From: Scopulibacillus darangshiensis
GTDB lineage: Bacteria; Bacillota; Bacilli; Bacillales; Sporolactobacillaceae
Length of the DNA: 38,199 bases
Assembly (NCBI RefSeq): GCF_004341035.1
Contig: NZ_SLXK01000038.1
Span: 1 to 38,199 of the forward strand
Direction of reading: 5' to 3'
Below the pieces are notes generated by a model that saw only the letters and a program-made list of their open reading frames with translations, was not told the DNA's origin and made no database searches. Within the stretch, counting starts at the first letter, position 1. Every line of letters begins with the position of its first letter. Positions 1 to 7,923 of this stretch are shown piece by piece. A program made the position numbers and the translations under genes.

Positions 1-23
1 ATGCTAAATGAAAGCCAGCGCCT

Positions 24-545
24 TTAGACGCCGGCCGGTAGTTTAGGCTTATAGCCTTTGTGCAAACCACCCTTTGGAAGGGTGGTTATGATTTGTTTAT
101 AAATCCTTAGAATGGCCTCCCCATAACCATCGCCTGGGACAGCCCATTTTCCATTTAAATCAAGCCATGTTGTAGCGCTGCCGCGTTTAACAAGATCAAA
201 CCTTGGATCAATTAAGGGATAGTTTGACGGGATCGCGTCAAGAGAGGCATAGGCAAAAAGATGTTGTATATGTGCTAGGACACCTTCCCTAGGGGTATCA
301 AAGCTGGCACCGGGATGTTCGGGATCGGTAGCACCGATTCCCGCAAAATTGTTTTGCCCTTTTTTTGCAATTCCAGTAAATCGAAAGTAATCTGTTTCCA
401 ACAAAGCTTGTGCAAAGGCGATATCACCTTTAATGCCATAATAGGCACCAAAACGTTTATAATACTCTCCAAGTGTATTGGCGTCGGGGTTGACGCGTTT
501 GACAAAATTGTTCATTTGTTCAGGGGTCAATGTTGTCCCGCCCAA
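24..545 (-). CDS. Glucosaminidase-domain cell-wall hydrolase
   Basis: This 173-residue protein resembles the endo-beta-N-acetylglucosaminidase domain that cuts the glycan chains of peptidoglycan. The pattern AQALLETDYFRFTG followed by QNNFAGIGATD matches the family signature; the Glu of ALLETD (about residue 50) is the likely catalytic acid. There is no signal peptide, transmembrane segment or wall-binding repeat. The start is TTG at 545, preceded by AAAGGA, which overlaps the stop region of the upstream amidase gene, so the two genes look co-transcribed. As with CwlC-type amidases, a leaderless lytic enzyme would fit action during mother-cell lysis (inference). The general fold is fairly sure, the exact cleavage specificity is not. 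Confidence 0.75.
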   Translation of the reverse strand: MGGTTLTPEQMNNFVKRVNPDANTLGEYYKRFGAYYGIKGDIAFAQALLETDYFRFTGIAKKGQNNFAGIGATDPEHPGASFDTPREGVLAHIQHLFAYASLDAIPSNYPLIDPRFDLVKRGSATTWLDLNGKWAVPGDGYGEAILRIYKQIITTLPKGGLHKGYKPKLPAGV

Positions 546-554
546 AATGTCCTT

Positions 555-1355
555 TCAGGTATCCGTAATGATAAAGGCTTTGATACCGTGCTTTTTAAGT
601 CTCTTAACCTGGTCCTCGGCATTGTCCTTTTTTTCAAAGGCGCCGGCCTGAACGCGGTACCACAATTCACCTGAAATATAGGTAGGGTCTACAAAAGCCT
701 TGATTTCTATGACATCTAAATAATTGACTCTATGTTCCGCATTATCTTTATTTTTGAAGGCCCCCGCTATGACTTTATATAGGGTCTGGTTATTAATAGG
801 CGCTATTTTTGGCTTTAATTTAAATGCTTTCATTAAGCCATTGACATGGCCCTCGGCAACCTTTTGCCGCCATGACGGATCCTTCATTTTTGCTGCATCT
901 CCAGCGTTATCGATGAAACCATTTTCTGTTAACAAAGCAGGCATGATGCTTTCACGTAGTACATGAAAATCCGCCTTCTTTTGCCCGCGGTCAGTTAAGC
1001 GATTTAAATCGTTAACCTCGTGGTGAATGATTTCTTGATACCTCTTTGTGATTGAGGCATCGGAGAGACTGTCGTGTATATAATCTTCATATCCGTGAGC
1101 ACTGCCGTTAAAAGCATTGCAATGAATAGATAAAAAATAATCGGCATCCCAATCATTTGCTTCATTAGTCCGTTGATCAAGGCTGATAAAGTTATCGTCG
1201 GTCCGGCTCATTTTCACCGATACATTCTCATAGCCATTTAATAGCCTGCGTATTCTTAGTGCGATATCTAACGTGATATCTTTTTCTTCCAAGCCATGAC
1301 CTGACGCTCCAGGGTCATTTCCTCCATGACCTGGATCAAGATAAAGTTTGAACAT
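555..1355 (-). CDS. cwlC: CwlC-like N-acetylmuramoyl-L-alanine amidase, Amidase_3 plus two SPOR repeats
   Basis: A 266-residue zinc amidase that cleaves the bond between MurNAc and L-alanine. The Amidase_3 domain fills residues 1-175: DPGHGG gives zinc ligand H10, GLEEK the Glu at 23/24, SIHCN H78, and LLTENGF the catalytic E144. Two SPOR-type repeats follow (YKVIAGAFKNKDNAEHRV and YRVQAGAFEKKDNAEDQV). Length, lack of signal peptide and the domain order match B. subtilis CwlC, a SigK-controlled enzyme of mother-cell lysis. An RBS AAAAGGAGG lies before the ATG, and a SigK-like -10 lies about 40 bases upstream. It is followed by the glucosaminidase gene with a 9-base gap. Confidence 0.9.
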   Translation of the reverse strand: MFKLYLDPGHGGNDPGASGHGLEEKDITLDIALRIRRLLNGYENVSVKMSRTDDNFISLDQRTNEANDWDADYFLSIHCNAFNGSAHGYEDYIHDSLSDASITKRYQEIIHHEVNDLNRLTDRGQKKADFHVLRESIMPALLTENGFIDNAGDAAKMKDPSWRQKVAEGHVNGLMKAFKLKPKIAPINNQTLYKVIAGAFKNKDNAEHRVNYLDVIEIKAFVDPTYISGELWYRVQAGAFEKKDNAEDQVKRLKKHGIKAFIITDT

Positions 1356-1391
1356 AGGCTCCTCCTTTTAAATCTATTTTTTATATCAATA

Positions 1392-1400
1392 TAATTTATG
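1392..1400 (-). promoter_or_regulatory. SigK-like -10 element upstream of cwlC
   Basis: On the minus strand the sequence reads CATAAATTA, a full match to the SigK -10 consensus CATAnnnTA, 37 bases before the cwlC start. The -35 dinucleotide AC is not at the expected 16-17 base spacing, so the promoter is only half supported by sequence. CwlC of B. subtilis is SigK dependent, which supports the reading. Confidence 0.5.
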
Positions 1401-1445
1401 AGAGAAAAGAAGAGTTTGAAGCGGACAAACAATGGCCATTTAAGC

Positions 1446-1661
1446 CTATTTTTGCTCTATGTCTTTATCTTCTAAATGTGATTGACTGTCAGATGAATCG
1501 TTTGTAATTTCTGCTTTTTTGATATCTTTCACTTCAAATTTATAATCATTTTGGTTTCGAATTTGGATCAACGTTTTATTAATCTCAGTAATTTCCTTGC
1601 GAATGCTGCGAAAAATAAACCAAAAGGGAACAGCGATACATAAAATAACGATATATTCCAA
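1446..1661 (-). CDS. Small membrane protein, unknown function
   Basis: A 71-residue protein with one N-terminal membrane segment (residues 3-18, IVILCIAVPFWFIF), then a short amphipathic, probably coiled-coil stretch and a charged, Ser/Asp/Glu-rich tail. The start is TTG at 1661, supported by GGAGGG eight bases upstream. I do not recognise a family. The single-anchor plus coiled-coil layout is common among small Bacillus membrane proteins of unknown role. It lies upstream of cwlC on the same strand, but 90 bases and a possible SigK promoter separate them, so they need not share a transcript. Confidence 0.6.
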   Translation of the reverse strand: MEYIVILCIAVPFWFIFRSIRKEITEINKTLIQIRNQNDYKFEVKDIKKAEITNDSSDSQSHLEDKDIEQK

Positions 1662-1911
1662 GATAATATCCCTCCAACCTAAAACAGGATAGAAATAGTA
1701 GCTTAATATAAAATACGGTTATACTCCTCAAAATGATACTAGTGAATGTTACGGTATAAAGCCTTTTTTATAGAAGTAATTAAGAGGAATTAAGCTGGGG
1801 ATGGTGAAATGATAGTTAACTTATTAGCTTTTCAACGGTCATGTCAGGTCATTTAAATTAATACACTTTTATAAGACGAAAAGCCTTGTTTTGTTGAAGG
1901 GAGAAATGATA

Positions 1912-2832
1912 ATGGCGACAAGACCGCCGATGCTGCAGCCCGGGGATACTATTGGCATAGTGACATTGGGCAGTCCGCTCGAGGCAAGTGTGATCAATGC
2001 TAGAATAGCTAATTTGAAGAGTATGGGATTCAATGTGGTGCTGGGGCAATATGTCTATGCTGCTGATGGGTTTCTCGCCGGAACTGACGAAGAGCGGGCG
2101 AGTGACTTGATGAGTATGTTTGAAAATGATCAGGTGAAAATGATTGTTCCTACAAGAGGAGGAACGGGTGTAGCCGGGATTCTTCCTTATCTTGATTATT
2201 CCTTTATTCAGCGAAACCCAAAGATTTTGACGGGATACAGCGATATTACCGTTTTACTGAATACGTTGTATCAATACGCTGATTTAATTACTTTCCAGAG
2301 TCTTTTGCTCATTGATTTTGCACCTGATACACCGGCATATAATTTTAGACAGTTTCAGACAGCTGTAGCCTCCTTAATGGCACCCAGACAAATAGAGAAT
2401 CCTCCGGATATTCCTCAAGTAAGCAGAGTTCCCGGCAATGTGATAGGTCCTATTGTTGGGGGCAATCTGACCTCTTTTATCGGGACATTGGGAACACCTT
2501 TTGAAATAGATACGTTGGGGAAAATAATTGTCCTTGAAGAAACCCATGAACCAATTAATACTGTTTACAGGTACTTAAGCCACTTGAAAATGGCCGGGAA
2601 ATTTGCAGATTGTGTCGGCATTGTCATGGGTGAATGCACAGGATGCCAAGTCTCTTATGGAAAATCCTATGCTGACTTAATCAATGATTTTGTTGTCCCG
2701 CTTGGCAAGCCGCTAATGACTGGACTAACAACAGCCCACGGTACTTATAAAGCCGCGATACCAATTGGGGCGATTGCTAATCTTAATACCATGAATAACA
2801 CCTTTACCGTTCTTGAACCGACGGTGAGTTGA
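1912..2832 (+). CDS. LD-carboxypeptidase, peptidase family S66
   Basis: A 306-residue protein of the LdcA/MccF family, which removes the terminal D-residue from L,D-linked murein peptides in wall recycling. The family triad can be read: nucleophile S110 in GYSDIT, a Glu in LEETHEP (209/210), and H276 in TTAHGTYKAAIPIG. The N-terminal LQPGDTIGIVTLGSPL and the RGGTGVAGILPYLDY loop are also typical. I place the start at 1912 because AAGGGAG at 1897-1903 is eight bases upstream; TTG at 1891 and ATG at 1906 are badly spaced. B. subtilis YkfA is the nearest named relative I can think of. It is a single gene convergent with the next. Confidence 0.85.
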   Translation: MATRPPMLQPGDTIGIVTLGSPLEASVINARIANLKSMGFNVVLGQYVYAADGFLAGTDEERASDLMSMFENDQVKMIVPTRGGTGVAGILPYLDYSFIQRNPKILTGYSDITVLLNTLYQYADLITFQSLLLIDFAPDTPAYNFRQFQTAVASLMAPRQIENPPDIPQVSRVPGNVIGPIVGGNLTSFIGTLGTPFEIDTLGKIIVLEETHEPINTVYRYLSHLKMAGKFADCVGIVMGECTGCQVSYGKSYADLINDFVVPLGKPLMTGLTTAHGTYKAAIPIGAIANLNTMNNTFTVLEPTVS

Positions 2833-2847
2833 AGGAAGATTTATTTT

Positions 2848-3141
2848 CTAATCATACTTTGCTTTCTTATCTTGTTTTTTCCGAAAGGCTAGAAATGAGG
2901 TCTTCAAGGCGGAGTAGTTGCCGATAGCAGCATAGCCGTAGAAATAACCCATAAAGATCCCGCCAAGCAAATTATGGGGATGGCTGAAAAAAACGGAGAC
3001 CAAGAGTCCATAAAATACGGCAACAGCAGGAATGAATGGGCTAGGTATAGGAATGATTTTGGTTATTTGGGTTAATATCATAACGATGGGAATAGCTAAT
3101 ACAGCATCCCAAAAATTAGTGTGGATCATAGGGAAATTCAT
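2848..3141 (-). CDS. Small polytopic membrane protein, possibly holin-like
   Basis: A 97-residue protein with about three hydrophobic segments (residues 14-30, 36-52 and 58-76) and a basic C-terminus (FRKKQDKKAK). The end GYFYGYAAIGNYSALKTSFLAF resembles the conserved end of small phage-type holins. GGAG precedes the ATG. Holins permeabilise the membrane for wall hydrolases, and two such hydrolases lie within 2 kb, but there is no other phage gene here and these genes are not in one operon. The membrane nature is clear, the holin label is tentative. Confidence 0.55.
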   Translation of the reverse strand: MNFPMIHTNFWDAVLAIPIVMILTQITKIIPIPSPFIPAVAVFYGLLVSVFFSHPHNLLGGIFMGYFYGYAAIGNYSALKTSFLAFRKKQDKKAKYD

Positions 3142-3210
3142 ATTTGCTCCAGAGCGGCTTTGTCTTGTCCCTTTATCATGTCCTAACTTTATGTTTTTAT
3201 CATATTTGGT

Positions 3211-3239
3211 AAAAAGCCGGCACCTCTTATGATGCCGGA
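3211..3239 (-). terminator. Intrinsic terminator of tenA
   Basis: Read on the minus strand, CCGGCATC and GAGGTGCCGG form a GC-rich hairpin followed by TTTTTACC, directly after the tenA stop codon. Confidence 0.75.
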
Positions 3240-3255
3240 CTTATCAATCATTTCA

Positions 3256-3942
3256 TTAAGCCATTACCAGATCAACAGGCCATTTTTCTATGTTAAAAGC
3301 CATGTCCCAGAATGCATATTCAAGCTGGCAGCTTTTAATAAAATGCTTCATCATCAGATCCTTTTCGAATTGGGGAGCTGTTTCCGCCCACTTATCCAGT
3401 CTTTCACAAAAAACTTCGGTCAAAGGTTTTCGCCCGCGGTCCTCACCATAGAAGCGGATCCACTCATTGAAAGGGTGGCTTGCATCAGGCTGGACTTCCC
3501 GAACTAATTTTTTCCCAATTTCCCAATATGTCCAAGGACAAGGGAGCAAAGCAGCGATGGTTTCGCCGAGCGTACCCTGATGGGCTGCCGTTAACATGTG
3601 ATCAATATAATGATTTGCAGTCGGCGCAAGCTCCTCACCTTGCAATTCCTCATAGGTTACACCAGCAACCTCGCAAAAATTTTGATGCGGATGAATTTCA
3701 CTATTAAGTATAAACCCGATTTGGCTGTTAAAAAGATTAATATCTTCGCGGGTATCACATTTGGAAATGGCGAGACCATACACCTTCATGAAAGTGTTAA
3801 GATACTCGAAATCCTGTTTGACATAATGGACCAGCTGTGCACTTTCCAGGTGTCCTTTTGCGATCCCCTGAACAAATGGGTGATTGAAAATCGCCTCAAA
3901 AATTGGATCTGCTTCTTTTCTAAGCTCTTGTGAAAAGGTCAT
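3256..3942 (-). CDS. tenA: TenA aminopyrimidine aminohydrolase (thiaminase II)
   Basis: A 228-residue TenA-family protein. TenA hydrolyses 4-amino-5-aminomethyl-2-methylpyrimidine to the hydroxymethyl form, salvaging degraded thiamine. Family marks are FNHPFVQGIAKGHL near the N-terminus, the helix with ALLPCPWTYWEIGKKL carrying the conserved Cys, and SCQLEYAFWDMAF near the C-terminus. The open frame runs upstream to 4062 but that part overlaps the riboswitch and terminator; AAGGAGG at about 3952-3957 sets the start at one of two adjacent ATGs (3945 or 3942). MTFSQE aligns with the start of B. subtilis TenA. It is alone behind a TPP riboswitch, so it is expected to be repressed by thiamine pyrophosphate. 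Confidence 0.92.
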   Translation of the reverse strand: MTFSQELRKEADPIFEAIFNHPFVQGIAKGHLESAQLVHYVKQDFEYLNTFMKVYGLAISKCDTREDINLFNSQIGFILNSEIHPHQNFCEVAGVTYEELQGEELAPTANHYIDHMLTAAHQGTLGETIAALLPCPWTYWEIGKKLVREVQPDASHPFNEWIRFYGEDRGRKPLTEVFCERLDKWAETAPQFEKDLMMKHFIKSCQLEYAFWDMAFNIEKWPVDLVMA

Positions 3943-3976
3943 CATAATCTCCTCCTTAGTATTAGGAAGCCGCAGA

Positions 3977-4012
3977 AAAAGTGAAAAGCCGCCCCAAATG
4001 TTGGGAGCGGCT
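3977..4012 (-). terminator. Attenuator terminator of the TPP riboswitch
   Basis: On the minus strand AGCCGCTCCCAA pairs with TTGGGGCGGCT and is followed by TTTTCACTTTTT. It sits between the riboswitch and the tenA RBS, which is the place of a transcription-attenuation expression platform. Confidence 0.8.
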
Positions 4013-4061
4013 GTGTGGTATGTACAAAATGCTGAAAGCCTGTAAGCACAAGCTAAAAGCA

Positions 4062-4153
4062 AACCGGCTCCACTTTCCTACGCTGGTATTAACCAGATCA
4101 GGTTCCAAGGGATCAAGGCACAAGCCTTATCTCAGCCAAATGGCACCCCTAGT
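4062..4153 (-). promoter_or_regulatory. TPP riboswitch (THI element) controlling tenA
   Basis: Read on the minus strand the segment holds the conserved thi-box parts in order: GGGGTGCC, GGCTGAGATAAGG, GATCCCTTGGAACCTGATCT, GGTTAATACCAGCGTAGG and AAGTGG. These are the two halves of the TPP aptamer (pyrimidine-sensing CUGAGA and the GAACCUGAUCUGG core). The aptamer is followed by an intrinsic terminator and then tenA, so ligand binding should end transcription early. Confidence 0.95.
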
Positions 4154-4331
4154 GGACTTCCTATATGATTGACCTTAGATTAAATCAGTTTCAGTCTGAT
4201 GTCAACCACCATATTTTCAGCAATTCTCAGTCATCTACTTTGTTTTAAAGGTTTACACCAATAAGAGCTTACTGTTATCATAAGATTGTTTAAACGATTA
4301 AGCACGAAGAAAAAGAAAGAGGATGAAGCAG

Positions 4332-5156
4332 GTGGAGAAAGAAGCATGGCTGTTTGTTGATTCTGGAATGAATACACCGGCTTATAACATGGCAATGGAT
4401 GAAGCGTTGCTTGAGTGGCACAGCAAAGGACTTATCCCGCCGGTTTTGCGATTTTACGGCTGGAATCCTCCCGGGCTGTCAGTCGGTTATTTTCAAAAAG
4501 TTCACGGGAAGATCGATCTCGATGCAGTTAAAAGATACGGCTTCAATCTTGTCAGAAGACAAACCGGAGGAAGGGCAGTTCTTCATGACAACGAATTGAC
4601 TTATAGTGTGATTGTCAATGAGGATCACGATAAAATGCCAAAAAGTGTGACTGAAGCTTACCGTGTCATATCCAAAGGTCTTCTTAACGGGTTTAAGGAA
4701 TTAGGTATCGAAGCGGATTTTGCGGTCCCTGAGGAAGGAAAGAAAATCGGGCAGACGAATTCAGCGGTTTGTTTTGATGAACCATCATGGTACGAGCTGA
4801 TTGTCGGAGGCAAAAAGGCTGCCGGGAGCGCCCAAACACGGCAAAAGGGCGTTATTTTACAGCATGGCTCAATTCCGATTGACATCGATGATCAAGTTCT
4901 GTTTGATTGTTTTATTTATCCGAACGACAGGGTGAAAGAGCGGGCATTAAAGGGCTTTCAAGGGAAAGCCGCGGCTATCAATGATCTGGCGGGTCGTGAT
5001 GTTACTTTAGATGAGATTAAGCAAGCCTTTTACAAAGGATTTGAAACAGGATTAGATATCCAATTGGAGCCATATGAACTGAATGAGGATCAACTTAAGG
5101 AAATCAAGGAACTGGAAGAAAAGTATCTAACGGATGAGTGGAACTACTCACGCTAA
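4332..5156 (+). CDS. lipM: Octanoyl-[GcvH]:protein N-octanoyltransferase LipM
   Basis: A 274-residue member of the lipoate-ligase-like BPL/LPL family, closest by eye to B. subtilis LipM. LipM moves octanoate from acyl carrier protein to GcvH, the first step of lipoate synthesis. [19 protein letters not shown] is the substrate-binding core; [12 protein letters not shown] carries the LipM nucleophile (C147 with this start); [17 protein letters not shown] carries the conserved Lys. I prefer the GTG start at 4332 because it is eight bases after AAAGAGGA and matches the LipM N-terminus; ATG at 4323 abuts the RBS. lipA follows 14 bases later, so octanoyl transfer and sulfur insertion are encoded together. 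Confidence 0.9.
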   Translation: MEKEAWLFVDSGMNTPAYNMAMDEALLEWHSKGLIPPVLRFYGWNPPGLSVGYFQKVHGKIDLDAVKRYGFNLVRRQTGGRAVLHDNELTYSVIVNEDHDKMPKSVTEAYRVISKGLLNGFKELGIEADFAVPEEGKKIGQTNSAVCFDEPSWYELIVGGKKAAGSAQTRQKGVILQHGSIPIDIDDQVLFDCFIYPNDRVKERALKGFQGKAAAINDLAGRDVTLDEIKQAFYKGFETGLDIQLEPYELNEDQLKEIKELEEKYLTDEWNYSR

Positions 5157-5170
5157 AAGGAGTTGGAGAA

Positions 5171-6076
5171 ATGGCTAAAAAAGAGGAGCACATCAGAAAA
5201 CCAGATTGGCTAAAAATAAAGCTTAACACGAACAAAGAGTACACCGGGCTTAAGAAGATGATGCGCGAAAAGAAATTACATACCGTTTGTGAGGAAGCGA
5301 GATGCCCAAACATCCATGAGTGCTGGGCAACTAGAAAAACGGCGACTTTTATGATTTTAGGCGATGTTTGTACAAGGGGCTGCCGTTTTTGTGCGGTTAA
5401 GACCGGGCTGCCGAATGAGCTTGATCGTCAGGAACCGGAAAGGGTTGCTGAATCTGTCGAGATGATGGGCCTGAGACATGCGGTGATCACAGCTGTTGCC
5501 CGTGACGATTTGAAGGACGGCGGTGCTGAAATTTTTGCAGAGACAATCCGGGCCATTCGCCGTAAAGTGCCGTTCTGTACGATTGAAGTCCTTCCGTCTG
5601 ATATGAAGGGTGACGATGAAAGCATCATGACATTAATGGATGCGAAGCCGGATATTTTTAACCATAATATTGAGACTGTCCGCCGCTTGACAAAACGGGT
5701 GCGTGCGATTGCTAAATATGACCGCTCACTCCAGCTGCTAAAACGTGTTAAGGAGTTAAGCCCTAATACACCGACAAAATCAAGTATAATGGTCGGATTG
5801 GGTGAGACGAAGGAAGAAATCATCCAGGCAATGGATGATCTTCTTGCACACGACGTTGACATTATGACAATCGGTCAATATTTGCAGCCGACGAAGAAGC
5901 ATTTGAACGTTGAGCGCTATTACCACCCTGATGAATTCGCGGAGCTGAAAGAAATTGCTTTGTCCAAAGGGTTCAGACATTGTGAAGCCGGCCCGCTTGT
6001 CCGTTCTTCATATCATGCTGATGAACAGGTTAACGAAGCTGCGCGCGACCGTCAAATGCAAGCAGAACAAAATTAA
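5171..6076 (+). CDS. lipA: Lipoyl synthase LipA
   Basis: A 301-residue radical SAM enzyme that inserts two sulfur atoms into the octanoyl chain on GcvH or E2 domains. The auxiliary [4Fe-4S] cluster motif is [12 protein letters not shown] (residues about 43-54), the radical SAM motif is CTRGCRFC (about 69-76), and the C-terminal RSSYHA carries the conserved serine that ligates the auxiliary cluster. The start at 5171 has AAAGGAG 8-14 bases upstream; an in-frame start at 5138 lies inside lipM and is unlikely. It is the second gene of a lipM-lipA pair and is closed by a strong terminator at 6235-6278. Confidence 0.96.
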   Translation: MAKKEEHIRKPDWLKIKLNTNKEYTGLKKMMREKKLHTVCEEARCPNIHECWATRKTATFMILGDVCTRGCRFCAVKTGLPNELDRQEPERVAESVEMMGLRHAVITAVARDDLKDGGAEIFAETIRAIRRKVPFCTIEVLPSDMKGDDESIMTLMDAKPDIFNHNIETVRRLTKRVRAIAKYDRSLQLLKRVKELSPNTPTKSSIMVGLGETKEEIIQAMDDLLAHDVDIMTIGQYLQPTKKHLNVERYYHPDEFAELKEIALSKGFRHCEAGPLVRSSYHADEQVNEAARDRQMQAEQN

Positions 6077-6238
6077 TTTAAAGAAAACTTGCCGATTGGC
6101 AAGCCTTTATTAGGCGTAGACAGAGGCTTAGCTGCGACGCACAGGACGTGCTAGTACTGGCGTTGTAACAGGATGTTACGCCTTTAGCCAATGCACTTAT
6201 GTGCGTCAGAAAGTTTATACTTTCTGACTAACTTAAAG
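6077..6238 (+). repeat. Interspersed palindromic repeat, family R1 copy 1 (long form)
   Basis: The segment begins with TTTAAAGAAAA and the palindrome CTTGCCGATTGGCAAG and ends in the hairpin CAGAAAGTTTATACTTTCTG. The same outer parts recur inverted at 14041-14136, and the first palindrome recurs at 36560-36607. Compared with the second copy, this one carries about 59 extra bases in the middle (roughly 6131-6190), which themselves contain GGCGTTGTAAC and GTTACGCC as a hairpin. There is no ORF in it. Confidence 0.85.
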
Positions 6239-6278
6239 AGACCGCTGGGAAAGAAAACTCCCCGCGGTCTCTTTTTTT
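6235..6278 (+). terminator. Intrinsic terminator after lipA
   Basis: AAAGAGACCGC pairs with GCGGTCTCTTT around an inner GGGA/TCCC stem, followed by TTTTTTT. The stem overlaps the end of the R1 repeat. Confidence 0.9.
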
Positions 6279-6326
6279 GATAGAATGAATATTGAAAGTA
6301 ACACTGGCGGAAGGGTACGAAGAACG

Positions 6327-6782
6327 ATGATGATATTTTATAAATTATTGGTTGTGATCCATGTGCTTTCTGCAATCATTGGCTTGGGTCCGGGATTTGT
6401 TTTTATACCGGTATTGAAATCTGCACAAACGATGAAGGAATTAAAACACGCATATAGAATCACGCGGAAGATGCACCAATTCATTATGGCAGGCGGTTTC
6501 CTCTTATTAGCAACAGGTTTATCCATGGGCACGATCAATCCAGGTCTTTTTAAACTGGGCTGGTATGATGTAAGCTTGATCTTGTTCTTTGCGGCACTGG
6601 CCATGGGACCAATCATCCTTACCCCTCGCTCAAAGCGAATCAAAAAGCTGATTGAAACTTATGAAGGTGATGATATCCCGGAAACCTACATCATTTTATC
6701 CAAAGATATCTTTTTCTGGGAGCGGATACTTAATGTGCTGTTCATTGTTATTATCGTGTTGATGATCACAAAACCTTTTTAA
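6327..6782 (+). CDS. DUF2269-like integral membrane protein
   Basis: A 151-residue protein with four hydrophobic helices (about residues 4-26, 51-72, 79-100 and 129-149). The start YKLLVVIHVLSAIIGLGPGF, a His within the first helix followed by a GLGP turn, resembles the DUF2269 family of predicted integral membrane proteins, whose function is unknown to me. GGAAGGG at 6308-6314 is 12 bases before the chosen ATG; an upstream in-frame ATG at 6285 has no RBS. It is monocistronic and convergent with gltC. Confidence 0.6.
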   Translation: MMIFYKLLVVIHVLSAIIGLGPGFVFIPVLKSAQTMKELKHAYRITRKMHQFIMAGGFLLLATGLSMGTINPGLFKLGWYDVSLILFFAALAMGPIILTPRSKRIKKLIETYEGDDIPETYIILSKDIFFWERILNVLFIVIIVLMITKPF

Positions 6783-6825
6783 AAAAGGGGGGTGCCGCGG
6801 AACAGCCCCATACTCGGCAGGACGC

Positions 6826-6848
6826 AAAACCCCCGGTGCCGGGTATAA
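6826..6848 (-). terminator. Possible weak terminator after gltC
   Basis: On the minus strand CCCGG-CAC-CGGGGG is followed by TTTTGC, 20 bases after the gltC stop. The stem is short, so this is tentative. Confidence 0.35.
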
Positions 6849-6869
6849 TCCCTAATGAACCCCCACCCC

Positions 6870-7775
6870 TTATTGCCCAAATTGATAAAGACGGTCATAG
6901 AAGCTTTCAATGAATTGATAAAAAATTTGCTCGGAAGGCGCAAGCTTCCGATTTTTTGGCGTGATGACACCCACAGACCGTGATACCTCAGGATCACGGA
7001 TCGGGATGGTGACCACATCCGGGGGTAAATTCCGCGCCGAAACATGCTCGGGGATAAGTGCCACCCCGAATCCGGCAGCAACTAGCCCTTTAATAGTGTC
7101 CATATCGTCCCCTTGGAAAGCGATCTTGGGCTTAAAACCCGCTTGTTGACAAGCCTTTAAGACAACCTCCTGTAAGGAAAGTCCTGGACGGAAAGTCACA
7201 AATCGCTCCGACTTCAGCTGCTTCAGACTGATCCAAGATTGCTCGGAGAAGGGATGGTCCCTGGGAAGAAGGGTCAGCATTTTCTCAGAAAAGAAAATGT
7301 GGCCATCAACGACGGCATGATCAACAGGGACGGGTGCGGCGAAGGCGATATCAATTTCGCCATTTTCTATCAGCCTGATCAAAAATGGAATGGTACCTTG
7401 CTGCAATTGGAAGTGAATGCTTGGATGCTCGGCTCGAAATTGTGACAAAACCATTGGAAGGGTTTCAATAGATAAACTAGTTGAAAGACCTAATTTTATG
7501 ACCCCGGTCTCAGGATTGAGATGCTCCTCAATTTGCTGCTTCGCTTTATCCAATTCCCCCAAAGCGCGTTCCGCATGCTCCATAAACAGTTTTCCCATTT
7601 GTGTCAGCTTCACATTACGCCCTTCTCGGGTAAAAAGATTGATCCCCAGTTCGTCTTCAAGGAGTGATATTTGTCTGCTTATTGCTGACTGAGCAACATG
7701 CAATGTTTCAGCTGCCCTCGTCACATGTTCAAACTTTGCTACTTCAATGAAATAAAGGATTTGCCGCAGTTCCAC
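6870..7775 (-). CDS. gltC: LysR-family regulator GltC
   Basis: A 301-residue LysR-type regulator. The N-terminal helix-turn-helix (AAETLHVAQSAISRQISLLEDELGINLF, about residues 17-44) is followed by the usual effector-binding domain. It lies divergently from gltA, and its sequence and ending (TPKNRKLAPSEQIFYQF) match B. subtilis GltC, which activates gltAB in response to 2-oxoglutarate and is restrained by glutamate. I chose the GTG at 7775 because GGAG is nine bases upstream and VELRQILYF aligns with MELRQ of GltC; TTG at 7790 would overlap that RBS. A dyad typical for GltC lies at 7794-7808. Confidence 0.92.
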   Translation of the reverse strand: MELRQILYFIEVAKFEHVTRAAETLHVAQSAISRQISLLEDELGINLFTREGRNVKLTQMGKLFMEHAERALGELDKAKQQIEEHLNPETGVIKLGLSTSLSIETLPMVLSQFRAEHPSIHFQLQQGTIPFLIRLIENGEIDIAFAAPVPVDHAVVDGHIFFSEKMLTLLPRDHPFSEQSWISLKQLKSERFVTFRPGLSLQEVVLKACQQAGFKPKIAFQGDDMDTIKGLVAAGFGVALIPEHVSARNLPPDVVTIPIRDPEVSRSVGVITPKNRKLAPSEQIFYQFIESFYDRLYQFGQ

Positions 7776-7793
7776 AGTACTTTTCTCCAATCG

Positions 7794-7808
7794 TTCTCAT
7801 TTTGAGAA
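7794..7808. promoter_or_regulatory. GltC-type operator dyad in the gltC-gltA gap
   Basis: TTCTCATTTTGAGAA is a nearly perfect dyad with the T-N11-A LysR pattern and the shape of the B. subtilis GltC box (ATCTC, five-base gap, GAGAT). It sits 19 bases upstream of the gltC GTG, where it could serve autoregulation, and 115 bases upstream of gltA for activation. Confidence 0.7.
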
Positions 7809-7923
7809 TGTTTTGTTCTTAATTATATATTGTATAGATTGATACCTGTAAAGTAAAATGGAATTACCTTACTATTCGGAAAAAGTAGTGATGAACTAGC
7901 AAGAGAGAAAGGAAGGATGCCCA

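Noticed and set aside
3943-4062. N-terminal extension of TenA by about 40 residues
   Set aside because: The extra reading frame runs through the riboswitch terminator stem, lacks an RBS at its start, and is absent from TenA proteins; a strong RBS supports the start at 3942/3945.
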